DNA of 17,088 nt, taken from assembly GCA_028565635.1 (NCBI GenBank), contig JAOXYB010021803.1:1-17088 (forward strand). Direction: 5' to 3'. Each line of letters begins with the position of its first letter. The stretch's first letter is position 1. The position numbers and the translations under genes are program-made. Source of the DNA: Phoronis ovalis. Its lineage: Eukaryota; Phoronida; Phoronidae. Under the pieces are notes generated by a model that searched no databases, was not told the origin of the DNA, and saw only the letters and a list, made by a program, of their open reading frames with translations. Positions 1 through 12,600 of this stretch are shown here, piece by piece.

Positions 1-3000
1 TACGCAAACTCACAGATACAAACCAAATTCCAAAATTTATTTATGGAATTATGGATACAAACCTAAAATTAATCAAATTATTTGCTCTAAGCAGTGGGTA
101 GCAATCCAAATTTTTGAATATCGTTACGGTAGCAATCCAAAAAAAATACAGTAAAAGGTATACAATCCAAATCCAAAATTTTCAACTCGGCTGCACACCC
201 CCACCAAAAAATAACTCTAGTACCCCTCGGGGTTATCATTCTGCTTGGTTGCTAAGTACATGAAGAGACTTGCAACATTAAATCCAGGCATTAAACCTAG
301 GTGATGCTGTAGTCACTCATCGCTCGAATGTAAAGGTGATGTGATTCATTCTGATTGTTTACTTTGATCAGTGGATATGAGCTGAATTAAGCATTTTGTC
401 AACTGTTCTCTATGATAACAAATAAGAAGTTTATTTTACATTTGAAACTAATTTGCCATGCAGCAGGTGCTCTAAATATATGTCAATTTTTGAAATAAAT
501 AATGTGCTGATATAGTATGGGTATTTATATCTGACATGTTGGCAGAATTTGTCAGCAGGAGTTTATTTTGGCTGATTATATATTAAAAGCAACATTGGAA
601 AACTTTCTAAAAGACATGTCTCCCATTGCTGAGACTTGACAACTAACTGGGTATGGTTGTTCATTATTTTGACAGTGCGAAAATTTAAGGTGAACATTGA
701 AAGTACAATATTTGTTTTCTTTATTTAACTGAACTAATACTGTAACAAAAACATAAAATATGTAAACATCCTGTTAGTTAATTATTATAGTTATTATAAT
801 AAGAGGAAATAACAAAAACTGTCACAAAATATTTGTTAGCAACAGTTGGTATATACCAATCTCATCTAAAATTTATTGCCATCATACAAGTTAAGTAAAA
901 TATATTTGCCATTTTCTACAATTAATAGATCTCCTAGCAACCAACAGTTTATTAAACTATTTGCTTAGTAAAATTTTACTAAATGCTGTTTGATCCTATT
1001 GTTGAATATTTATATATTTTGGCCACTGGCTAGCTGTAATGATAACAATTTTTAAAAAGAAGTCATTTTTATAGAGCACTTCCTAAGAGGTACCTTTTTT
1101 AATGTACATGTAGCTTTATTAATGTAGGTGTTAGTTTTGAACAATTAATTTAGATCCATATTTCTTAATAAAACATATTTACATTTCATCAACAGATTTT
1201 GTAAAATACATAATGTTGAGGAAGGCAAATTCTCCTTCAGGCTGCTCTAATGTACCTTTAAAGTACTGTGGTTATATCTGTAATTTCTTTTGATTTTACT
1301 CTTTTAGATGGAATGGGAAATAAACTATCAAACACTTTTGTATGTTAATTTTGAAGTACATTGGTGATGTGAGGATTACATTTTTTAAATATTCTCTTTA
1401 TTGTACATTTGATAATGGTGATCATGTTCGCTAAGTTAATTTTGAAAACTTCTGAAGGTTTTGGAATAAAATAATACTTAACTATAAAACTAAAAATAGC
1501 TTTTTGTCTGCGGCTTTGTTTTACATAATAATGTACTAGTATTGATACTAATATATTCTTAAAACAAAAGAATTCTGCTATATTTATGGAAGATATTGAT
1601 TATAGGAAAAAAAAGTTATTTGTAAGTTGGTGCTTGTTGTAAAAGACAGATTATGTTCTTTATCTTAATATCAGTTAACTTTATTAAAAACTGCTTTAGT
1701 TATGAATAGAAAAGTACAAGTATGGTTTAATTGATTAAATCTGCTGTTTCGTTCTTGACAGAAATTTAAAAACCTTGGCTATTAACAGAATGTTTGTTTA
1801 ACAAAAAAAACAACATAACATCCATTGTGTATATAAGTAACTAAAAATAATTGGGAGGGACTATGATGTGAAACTTAAATTTTAGGAGGCAACCTATGTA
1901 ATGCGAAATACTATTTCAAGCTAATCACTATTCAAAAGTTTTGGTGATTATTTCTGAAACTTGAACGCATGGACCATGAACTGGTACACATATATTTATT
2001 ATATGTTGAAATAATGACTTAACACAATTTTAATGTGGTAGATTTAAGTATTTAAGTTAGTTATTGAAATTTCTCTGTATTTGCTTATACTTCTTTTTAT
2101 TTGAAACTTGAGAAGTTGTAAATTTACATGTGTCTGCTTTTTACTTAGTAACTGCAAACAAATTCACCTAACCAGGTGTGTATGACAATTTTCAGTAAAT
2201 GGCCTTAAAAATGTAATGGAGTTAAACAATTCCAGTTTAACAAGGAAAGTTTTAAAGAATACCTTAACTGATATAAATAATGCAAATAAAAGAGTATTTG
2301 TAGAACATTATCAAATTTATTTGCTATAAAATTTAAGAATCATTCTGTCTTATTCTTTTATTTAGGACAAATGAAATTAAGCATCTTGAAAATCGACCGG
2401 ATTAAGCAAATAATTGATTAACAAATATGAAAAAAGATCCCATAAATAATTGATGTATTGATTGTGTGTTTGTATGTCCGTATTGGCATTTACTGAACTG
2501 TTTGACATGCTTGTGTAATTAGCAGTTGAACTTCTTTGGAATTATGCCATCTGTTTGGGAACAGCAAACAATTGTGTTTGTTTTGGTATCTACTAAATGT
2601 ATTGCCTTCGAGACAGTTTCAGTTATAATTTAACTTTCTGGCTTTCAAGGCAAAGTTATAAACGTTTGCCATTTTTTTTTTTGTATAACTGTGTTTAAAA
2701 TTACTTCAATTTTTTAATTGAGTATATGTTTTCATATTTGGTTTCTGTATTTTGTGAAATTTTGATCTCGAGAACTTTTTTTACTTGGATGTTTGCTGCA
2801 CGGATTTTTTGTGCCTTATTTATTTGGTTGCCAGGGACATTATATTGGAAGCAATAACCTTATTCGAAGAAGTTTGAAATTTGTTTTAATAACATAACCT
2901 GTATATTCAGAAGACAGGTGGTTGTTTTCTGTATATTATAATAACTGACAGAAAAAATTAGGATTTCTAAGGAAAACACAATTACATTGATTTTTTACAA

Positions 3001-3386
3001 CTTGGAATTTACATTATCAGTTAGACAACTGTTTTAACAATTGGAAGATAATTGATTACGAGTTATCAGATTTAATTAGTAACATTCTTTCCAATGTATA
3101 CATGCTGTATGGAGTTCTGACTTTTTCATCATTTGCTGGACATACACAGAGAGTTATCAAGACGACAGCCAAATATACTGCTATACTTGTATTTAGTATA
3201 TTCTGACTTTTATTAAATGACAAAATTGATAATTCAGATTATTAAAACTTACTGACAATTTGTTGCAAGGAACTGTTGCTATGTTGTTATTTGTACACTG
3301 AGTTTTGTTTGGGGAGAGTGACTTAGTTATTTTTGGTTAACTATTGATTGAAAAGACCTACTGAATTAAAAGGTTCATAATCTAAA
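1..3386. other. Upstream region, no recognisable gene
   Basis: The sequence is AT-rich with dense stops in all frames and no protein similarity that I can see. It probably contains the INVS promoter or a non-coding first exon, since the exon at 3604 begins at a splice acceptor. I could not identify a convincing TATA box, initiator, CpG-rich stretch or first-exon donor. Isolated tacatgtag words near 1104 and long A/T runs are the only other texture, apart from the repeat near the left edge. Confidence 0.6.
97..171 (+). repeat. Degenerate ~30-bp tandem-like repeat
   Basis: The 14-mer GGTAGCAATCCAAA occurs exactly at 97-110 and 128-141, and a variant GGTATACAATCCAAA lies at 157-171, giving a period of 29-31 bp. 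Related CAAA/TCCAAA words continue to both sides (1-60 and up to 180). The unit boundaries are blurred and the array may extend left of the window, so this could be a decayed minisatellite or the tail of a mobile element. Confidence 0.55.
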
Positions 3387-3419
3387 ATGAGAAAGCTGAA
3401 AAAATACCCCACTTATATG
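3387..3419 (+). other. Possible alternative 5' coding exon
   Basis: An ATG at 3387 with A at -3 opens eleven codons (MRKLKKYPTYM) and runs into a near-ideal donor, ATG|gtaagtaag, at 3420. An in-frame TAA at 3378-3380 lies just upstream, so this ATG would be the start. Splicing from 3419 to the acceptor at 3602-3603 (intron 184 bp) continues in phase 0 through GAG GTG CAG into the ATG at 3613, adding 14 residues to the inversin N-terminus. The phase agreement has a one-in-three chance of being accidental, and vertebrate inversin has no such extension. It could equally be part of a non-coding leader exon or plain intronic sequence. Confidence 0.25.
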
Positions 3420-3603
3420 GTAAGTAAGTGCTTATGTTGTGTGTTAAGCCATCAAGAAATTTGTTTTCTAATACTCAGTGTTAAAAATGTGATATTATTT
3501 TTCGATCAGTTTCATAAAAAGCATATGTTTTGTATAACACATCATCAGGAAATCGCATTGTTTTTTAGTGTGTTAATTTTTTAAATATTCCTTCTTATTG
3601 CAG

Positions 3604-3657
3604 GAGGTGCAGATGGCTGCCGGAGGGACCGGTACCAGAAAAACACCACCATCTAAG
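3604..3657 (+). CDS. INVS: INVS coding exon 1 with 5' leader bases
   Basis: A pyrimidine-rich tract ends in ttgcag at 3598-3603. The exon then reads GAGGTGCAG and ATG (3613-3615), followed by 15 codons, MAAGGTGTRKTPPSK, up to a consensus donor gtaaga at 3658 in phase 0. The acceptor implies at least one exon further upstream, non-coding or the candidate at 3387. The ATG has G at +4 but C at -3. The peptide is low-complexity and basic and does not resemble the vertebrate N-terminus, so this exon may be real coding sequence or an open 5' UTR, with translation starting at 4652 instead. Confidence 0.55.
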
Positions 3658-6600
3658 GTAAGATTACCTGTTGTCTCAGTAAATGAGATGTCACAGTCTA
3701 TTGCAGTCAGTTTTGAGTTTAAAGTTGTATCCAAATTAATTTTTACAAAGTTTAATGATGCAGTTGACTGTATGCTTCTGGTATATTTTGTTAGTTTGAC
3801 CATATTTTATTAATTTCATTTTTTCATATTACCGATTTTCATCAGCTTAGGTGGTAAAGCTGTTAGAAACTCACAAATTTGTGGAAAGGCAAAACTGTCT
3901 TTTAGGTTATTAATTGTTATCATCTAAATTGACTTTTTAAAGAAACAGCTAGACAGCTGTATTTGAAATATTGAATACTTTGGACCACCCCACACACTTG
4001 TAATGAAAAAAATGGGATGATCAAATTATTAGGAAATGGCTGATAGTTAAAGAGGCAGGTGGTCAAACAAAATAATTAATATTTTTCATATGGTGAAACA
4101 AACATGGGTATGTGGAATATAAGAAATTTATCTTCACTTTAGTTGTTGAAACAAAGCTTAAGTTTGCCTTAAACATACCTTAAAACACCTTTATATATAT
4201 TAAGCAATTGTCATAATTCTTTTAGACATTTTGGACACTTCAAAATGGCTTGTTGTAATATGAGGTCAAATCCAGCTTCAATCTACTCATTTGGTTTTCA
4301 TCAATTTGATTAAAATATTCCTAAAAAGAAAACAAATTAAACAATAAAAAATTAAAATTGTTTAGTAACCATTTCAGAAAAATAACTGAAGCAACATTTT
4401 AGATAAACAGTTCCTGTCTGAATTTGAGTTTCTGGTAATGACATCATGACATCATCTAGGTTTTCTTTTATGGCATCATGCATTTTCAAAACTGAAAAAT
4501 GTATGAAAGTCATGAAGGTAAGTCTTAGTGTACTTTGGAATATGAATACTGTACTAAATTTGTCCTGTTGATTACTGGTAATGTTTAACCAGCAGTATTT
4601 GTAATGAAATATAGTTTTATTTTCTTTTTGTAACAGCACCGAGAAAGTATAATGACTGACCATAGTAGTTCACAAAATGAAACAGCCACACAGATGCATG
4701 CTGCCGCTGTTAATGGAGATAAGGCTGTCCTGGCTAAACTGCTCGTCTGTAAGTATTGTAGGTTAAGGATTATACATCAATGTAAGCCTACAAATGAGTT
4801 CTGTTTCTACCCGATGGTAGTTGAGGTTGTATTTTTCGGTACAGGAGGATGCAGCTGCAATGGTTTGTTATAATGGTGGGTATAAATATGTATTAGAGCA
4901 TTGAGAAGGAAGAAGCTAAATCAGATATTAAAATTTTACAATGCACTATAGCCAGGAGTAGGTATAGAGTTTACCCTTAAAAATCAATATGACCCGATTA
5001 CAAGTTGTTTTCTTAACTGATTAACTCAGCCAGTAGTATAATCTCTTGCCAACAGAACATCAAGTACTATCAGTATATAAGTGAAACTCCACTAGTGGAG
5101 GAAATTCTATAGGATTTAAATTAAAGATAATTATTCCTTTTGATTGCAACTTATCACTTTATGCTGTAAAACAATTATAATTGTATTTATTGAGAATTAA
5201 TAAACTGGGCAAGAGGCTTGCAGATCACATGCAATCCTTCTAACATTTTACAGTTATTTCCATGTTAGTACCATTTGAACTTTTTTATTATTCAGCGAGC
5301 TCACGTGATATTGATGCTGGTGACCAGTTTGGTAGGACTCCATTAATGTTTTGTATTCTTGGTGATCGATTAGATTGTGCTGAGCTGCTCATAAAAGCAG
5401 GATGTCACATTGATCAAAAGGACAAAGGTGGCCGAACAGCATTACACTGGGCAGCACACAAGGTATTCAAACTGAATATACATTACTTCAAATGTAGTAA
5501 CATATGGTTAGCTATGGAATACTAATTAAAAAGATTTCAGTATCAAAAGCACTCAGCAAATGTTGTGATCGTAACTGAAATGCTCCCTGCAAATTGTGAC
5601 ACAAGAAAGTGTTGGTGAGTATGCAATCAGTAACTGCTGTCGAAATGATGAGCATCACTATTATAGCTCTGGTATGCCTACTAGTCTTGGTATTATTTAT
5701 CCTGTAAATAATTCCTATCTCGTATTCCAGGGTAACTTTCGTTGTCTGAAGCTACTGGTATTAAAAGGTGCTAATTGGAAAGATAAAGACAATGAGGGTC
5801 AGGCTGCATTACATTTATGTACGAGACATAAGTCACCAAAGTGTTTAGCTTTCTTACTGAAGCAGTTAATGCCAGGAGAAATTGATGATCAGGATAAAAA
5901 TAAAAGAACAGCTCTGCACTGGAGTGCTTCATATGGAAATGTAGAACATATCAAAATGTTAATTAAACAGGTGACTGTATAACTGATATTTAGTTCAAAG
6001 TAAATCTATTTGCAATATGTAATTTGTAGCCACAGAATATTTGTTTGGCGTGTCACTAGTTTAGACTACTTTTGAAACGACTACTCCATGCATGAATTAC
6101 TGTACATGACAGAAGTATAATTTTTTATCGACGTGACATGAATGTGTTGATTAGTGTTTAGAGGAAGTTGGCCTTTGGCCAGAATATCTGTACTGTATGG
6201 CGATAATGTGTAATGCAACACATGGTTCTTAATTAAGAGTACCATGTTTGACGGGACATAGCATCTAATACTGCTATAATTGCAATATAAAGAACAGAAA
6301 AGCATGTGTACATCCTGTGAGAAAACTGTAGTTCGCTATAAACTTAGTTCCTTTATGTTTCTCGCTCTCACAATTTACATCATACCTCTGAAGCTAGACA
6401 GCTATGTTGCACTGTAACACAACTATATCATTGGTTTACATTGTTGAAGTAGCAGATTTCTTTATATAAATAGCCATGTTACTGATTATTCCATGAGAAA
6501 TCTTTATTGTTTTGTTTCCATTTTTAGGATTCAAATATAGGCATTCCGGATATAGAAGGTAAAACACCCCTGCATTGGGCAGCAAGCAGTAAAGACTCAA

Positions 6601-9600
6601 ATGCTGGTACTTGTGTTAAACTAATCCTGGTAGGTGTTCTAGTGGTTTAATACAAGAAATACATGCTGAAGTTACTTTCTGAAAGTCATTTAACTACATC
6701 AATTCTCTAGAATGTATATCTTTATATATTTTTCAATAAGGCATATTCTTGAATACCTAAAGTACTAAAGTGATGAGATATTTAACATTTATACAGTAAG
6801 AGTTTTCTGAATGTTCAAATTTTAGGACACCGCTCCTAGCGTCATCAACTGGCAGGATTATGAAGGAAGAACAGCTTTGCATCTGGCAGTAGCTGATGGA
6901 AATGAGTCCGTAGTCACAGTATTGGTATGTTATTGCAACACCTGAACATTAGTAATAATTAAAGAAATACTGATTTTAAAAGGATGGATAAACTTACTCA
7001 TTTTAATATTGAGAGACATTTTATTTTGCAAAACGATGGTGGTACAGAGGTGCATTGTTAAGACTAGATTGTGTTAGGAAATATGAATTTAGTTCAAAAG
7101 TATAATATTTCTTTTCCATTTTTTTAGACCTCATTAGAAAAGTGCAATGTTTCTGCTTTGGATAACATGTTTAGAACTCCCCTTCACTGGGCAGCAGTAT
7201 TAGGTAATGACAATTGTATTTTTGATATTTTGAATAAATAAAGGAGCATCATTATCCAACCGTAAACATTCTGTTAACTGTGATGACATTTTGCAGTATA
7301 TAATTGGTTAAGGTAAAAATGTACCTGTGATACTTCAAACACTAATGGAAATAAACCCGAGTTCATTTGAAGTGCCTGTGACAGGTATAGTGAGGATCTC
7401 TGAAAAGTACTTTATCTTACTGAGCAAGGCTCTGTATTGAAGATTAAGTTCTCCAGCCATTCCACTGACATTTGTACTATTATTGAAAAAACAGGAAAAG
7501 TATGCAACTTTGATTTATATATATCATATGTTTGTTTTTTAGGACATTCTAAAATTGTTACCATGCTATTAGAAAAAAATGTTGATTGGTCAAGCTCAGA
7601 CTCGAATGGAGCAACACCACTTCATTATGCAGCTCAAAATAACTATGCAGTAAGTACAAAATGTTGTGTTGACCCCATTAAGCAGTTTGGTACTCTTTCT
7701 GAAATACAGTTTTGTTTATGTTCACTATTTAAATTCACTTTCTGATTATTGAACAACAGCTCCTTATCCCATCACCTTTCTTGTTCGTCAGATCTGTTTT
7801 CTAGCTAACCTTTGTACATATATTAGTGAATAGGAGTGTTTCTAGGACATTCAGTGCATGAACGATATATTGGCAGCATGTGTTTTCCTTCTCAGTTCAT
7901 TACTAAGTGGATTGAACAATTGATACAGATACTTAAATAACTGTATTAATGAATATGTACTTTGCCTGCTTAGGAAACTGTCGAAGCCTTCCTATCTTTC
8001 CCATCAAAGAAAATCACAGATGAACCAGATATCGAGGGAAGAACCGCATTCATGTGGGCTGCTGGTAAAGGTGCTGATGATGTCATCAGGACATGGGTAA
8101 AATATGGTGCTGATTTACACCAGGTGGATAAAAATGGTGGACAAGGTGAGAGTTGTTGTTAGAAGCCGTAACTTGATTCTTGCACAATGTTACTCTTAAC
8201 TAAGGCTGTATTATGGATTCCAGTCATAGAAACAGAAACCCGTTTATAGGCTCAAAAAGGATTTGGCATACTTTCTTCCTATGCATATCTGTTATTATTA
8301 TTGTAACTAAAGCTGAGTACAAGAAACATGTTGAAGTCAAATTGCAGTACAATTTGTTATGTCAATTGGTGGATGCGACTAGTTGCTAGAAACCGAATAT
8401 ACGATTTGATCTTACTGAAACTTGACATTTGCCAATTGCAAATTTGATTTCATGTCACATATTTCTTTCGTAGCTCTTCATGCTGCTACTCTCTCTGGTC
8501 ATGCCTCTTCGGTCAAGCTCTTACTTGACAATGGAGCACAAATCAATGCTGTGGACCTGCTCAAACATACACCTTTGTTCCGTGCATGTGAAATGGGACA
8601 CACAGACGTAGTGCAAACATTAATTGATTATGGAGCAAAAGTGGAGGTTGCTGATGAAGATGGAAGGTCACCTTTGCACTGGTAAGATATATGATTGAGT
8701 GGGTAGCATTACTTTCTTTATTCTTATCAACTAGGCCAACTGCTCACATGTTTCGTCAGAGTATGAAACAATTCTCAAAAGATTCTGGCAGTGAACAGGA
8801 TCAGAAATTTGATAAGGTGGTGATATGGACATTCTGGGACAGTTTTAGTCTGGCCTGTATGATTTTTTCTTGTAATATTCAGACCTGTATAAATATTGCA
8901 TATATGCTCATCTTGACATTTTCTGGTACTTTTAATTTTTTTTTGTGATGAAGTGTTGTGATGTAATTTGAACTAACTTATTTTGATATTTCTTGTTTAT
9001 AGGGCTGCACTGGGTGGACATGCCTATATATGTCAGACACTAATCAAATATGGAATTGACCCCAATGTGAGAGATTATTCAGGGTAAGTGACATTGTTTG
9101 CTAAATATGTGTACATCTTACCATGCTGTGTGTACTTCTGCAGGTATGTGAAGAGTAAAACAAATCATAGTTTTCTATTCTATCAGTAATTATGTTTCCT
9201 ATCCTTGGGATTCTGTACATAATGAATTGTATGATTATCATTTTAGAAATACAGATTCCATTGCTATTTAAATAAGACATTAACATTGAAATGACGTGAC
9301 GTTAAATTTAAAAATGGCGACTCTGCACCAAGGGATTTACCTGTCGTATATTTATCATTTCCTTTATTATTAACAATGAAAAATAGTGGAATGTGGTGGA
9401 AAACGGCAAAACAAACATTTATTTATATTATTTTCTTGTTTTTATATGTTGACACCTGCTTAACTTTAATCTTTTAAACCTTACATTTTTTCAGCCGTAC
9501 ACCTTTACAGTGTGCTGCCTATGGTGGATTTGTTAATTGTATGTCAGTGTTGATTGAACACAAAGCTGACCCAAATGCTCAAGATAAAGAGGTATGTCAC

Positions 9601-12600
9601 CGTAATTGATTTCATGATGTTAAGACACCTTTCACATGTCAATGATGGATCAAACACTAAACCTTATCATACTAAATGATCAGTTGGTCAAACCTGAAGG
9701 TCATCAATGCAGATGGATAATTATAATTTGCATCCTGCACAATGTAGATAACTTCTTGGCTCAGCTTTTTTAGGAGTCTGCGCTGGAGAAATGTGACTTA
9801 CTATTGCAAAATAATATCCAAGTTAATGAAAGTTCAATATACGTCCTTTTGGAACACCTGGTATTTGCAACTGTATTGCCCAATATAAGTATTTCAAGCA
9901 AGTGATTATTCATAAACCATTTAAACTGAAGTGGCATTATGTAATAGTGGATGCTTTCTTTTCAGGGAATGACGGCCCTGCATTGGGGATGCAGTAAAGG
10001 ACATTTGGATGCAGTAAAATTACTTATAGAATACAAAGCATTTCCCAATCACATGGAATTTACTGAAGACAGGTAGAGAACTGTTAATTGTATTATTTTT
10101 TGTTCTCTGTGTAGTTCCTTTTCTCAGTTGTTTAAGCTTAGCTTGCTGTGATTTAGAATCATCTTATATTATTTGAACTTTTTTAAAAGTAACTTAGTAT
10201 AAGAGTAGTGGAGATATGTGCTAATTATAACTGTTTTGGGGATGTGTTACGGTAGTGACTGTTTTACACAGTCAGTAATTTAACAGATTTGCCTGTAAGA
10301 TGTACTGTTTTACAAATACACTTAATATGAAAATATTATCTTTTTCAAAGTTTTTATTATCCAAAGTACAAAACATGAATTTACTAAGAATTGATCTCTT
10401 AGAATAGTAGAACCATATTATTCATTGTCCTGCAATAAGATTATAAAATAACTGCATGTAGCATGGTCTAGTTATAACTGAAACAGCATTTTAACTCAGA
10501 AAGGTTTTGAAATTGTTCAAATGGAGGAATAGAATTAAATTAATTTTTGTGACCCGTTTTAGGTACACTCCACTTGATTATGCTCTCATGGGTGAACATC
10601 ATGATGTGGCACAGTTTCTCATTGAGCAAGGAGCCTTATCAATCAATGGTATTCAAGACATTGCTGCAGGAAAAATTCAGGTGAGTGCTTAGTCAATTTT
10701 TTATTGATGAGAAGCACTAAGAAATGAATGTATTCTGTCAGATTGCATTTAGAGATTTTCATGTTGAGAGTAAATTCTAAACCAACATTTATCTGCTATC
10801 CTGTAGTATACTCAGATTTGTTTTACAGTGTTACACCCCTGCACTGGTTGTAAATATAGTTGGTTGTTCATATTCCTAGACCAAAATTTTATCCCTTAAG
10901 TAACTCTTTCCGTGTTTATAAGATTTACAAGGTGCTTGAGTGAATACTGTTAGGTTAAGCATTTTGAAACATTTGTACATACTTTTAAAGTGTTTCTATC
11001 CAATACACAATGAAAACTGTTTTCAAATAGAAATAGTTTAATATTATAGTGTTTTGATTTTCTGTTAGTAGTAGCTTTAACTTAACATACTCTTACAATT
11101 GCATTGAAAACTGCAGTGGTATCCGAAGCCCATATTTGTATGTTTTGAACTTATTACTTTGACTGTTGTTGAAAGCTTTAAGTGCAAGTTCCATTATTTT
11201 TTGTATTCGACTGAAAATAGTTGACTTGACTTTAAAATTTGTTTATTTACACCTTTGGGTTGTAAAAATGTACACAAAATTCTGGACATTGTAGTTGATG
11301 GTCTACTAAAAACATCTGTGATTGTCTATTTATATTTAGTATATTTTATTTAATGGACTGACTATAAAGTTACCAAGAATTACAAATTGAAGTACAGTTT
11401 TGTTATTTTATGACAAAATATACTGTTTATAAATAGGGTCAGTTTCAAGTGTGTTTACACAGTCATCAGAAACTGTTTCAGTATTTGAATACTAACAATT
11501 GTATAAATTTTGATTATATTTTCAAAGCAATAATTCAATAGGTATTGTTCCATCCTTCAACATTGTTTGGTTATGGTCAAGCTCATAAAATTAAACAGGG
11601 GTGTGAAAAAAAATAATAACAAAATTCATAATTTAATATTCCTATGAACTATATCTCAATATTGACACATCTTTGATTATGTAACTCTAACTTTGGTTAT
11701 GTGTTGTTTAACATTTTTTTTTAGTAACAAAAGAGCCTGTCATCCCAATAATGAGATACTTAACCCTGTAATTTTTTGGTGGATTCCAGTTTAACATTTG
11801 ATTAGCTTAGCCACTTGAAGTATTATGCACAATGTTTATATGTATGCCACTTAAAATCAAAAATTATATATACATTATCAAGGGCTAATTTATTAAACCA
11901 TTGAACACACACCAAGCATTGATTATTAATTTAGTTATTGATGCATGTATAGGCTGTTTCATAAACAAATCAGCAGCCCCGGTATGTGAATACGGTATTT
12001 TATGGAGAATACTGAGATATATACATCTCCTCTCATTAACCTGTATGAGAGTTGGTTGCTAACAGGCATTATGGACTTTTTCTTTTCTGGAGTATGCTGT
12101 ATTGGATGTAATTTTGTGTTAAATAGATTGACTTTTTATGAAATCCAACACTACAGAAATACTGCTTCAAAATTGAATTAGAATGTCTAACAGGTAATTG
12201 TAACCTTCTATTCATTTCGTTAGTTCTATCAAGTTTGAAGTCATTACAAACAGTTTTAATAGTGCTATTGAGACTGAAGTAACTTTTTGATAAGAATCAT
12301 TTCATACAAAGACAGCATCAACTTTGTTATGGACTCCTGGTAAGGTATCTTATACATGTTGTATAATGGTACTATACAAAAGCTAGATTTATTTATCAAA
12401 TATCATAATTATTATAAGGTACTAAGTTGCTTTATTATTTAGCCATTGTGTAAACTATAAGTATTATTTTGTGATAAGTTTGATGGATCATTGTGGATTC
12501 TTAACTTATCTTAATATTTTTTAAGTTTACTTATGTTGATATGTACAATAAACACAACATAACAGCGGATCTTTAAGTAACATGTTTCTTCATCTATGAC

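Noticed and set aside
2827-2840. GTTGCC half-site as an RFX X-box for a ciliary gene
   Set aside because: The second half (RGYAAC) is missing and other lone half-sites occur across the AT-rich region, so there is no specific support.
4352-4663. 103-codon open frame on the - strand overlapping exon 2
   Set aside because: No recognisable domain and biased AT-driven composition. It overlaps a well-supported + strand exon and intron, and is best explained as a chance frame.
8691-8948. 85-codon open frame inside intron 10
   Set aside because: It is out of frame with INVS, follows a consensus donor, and encodes no inversin-like or other familiar sequence; flanking exons join perfectly without it.
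12157-12193. Cryptic exon-like stretch in intron 14 flanked by ctacag and gtaatt
   Set aside because: It is 37 nt and would enter phase 0 but leave phase 1, shifting the frame before the conserved exon 15. The pyrimidine tract is poor.
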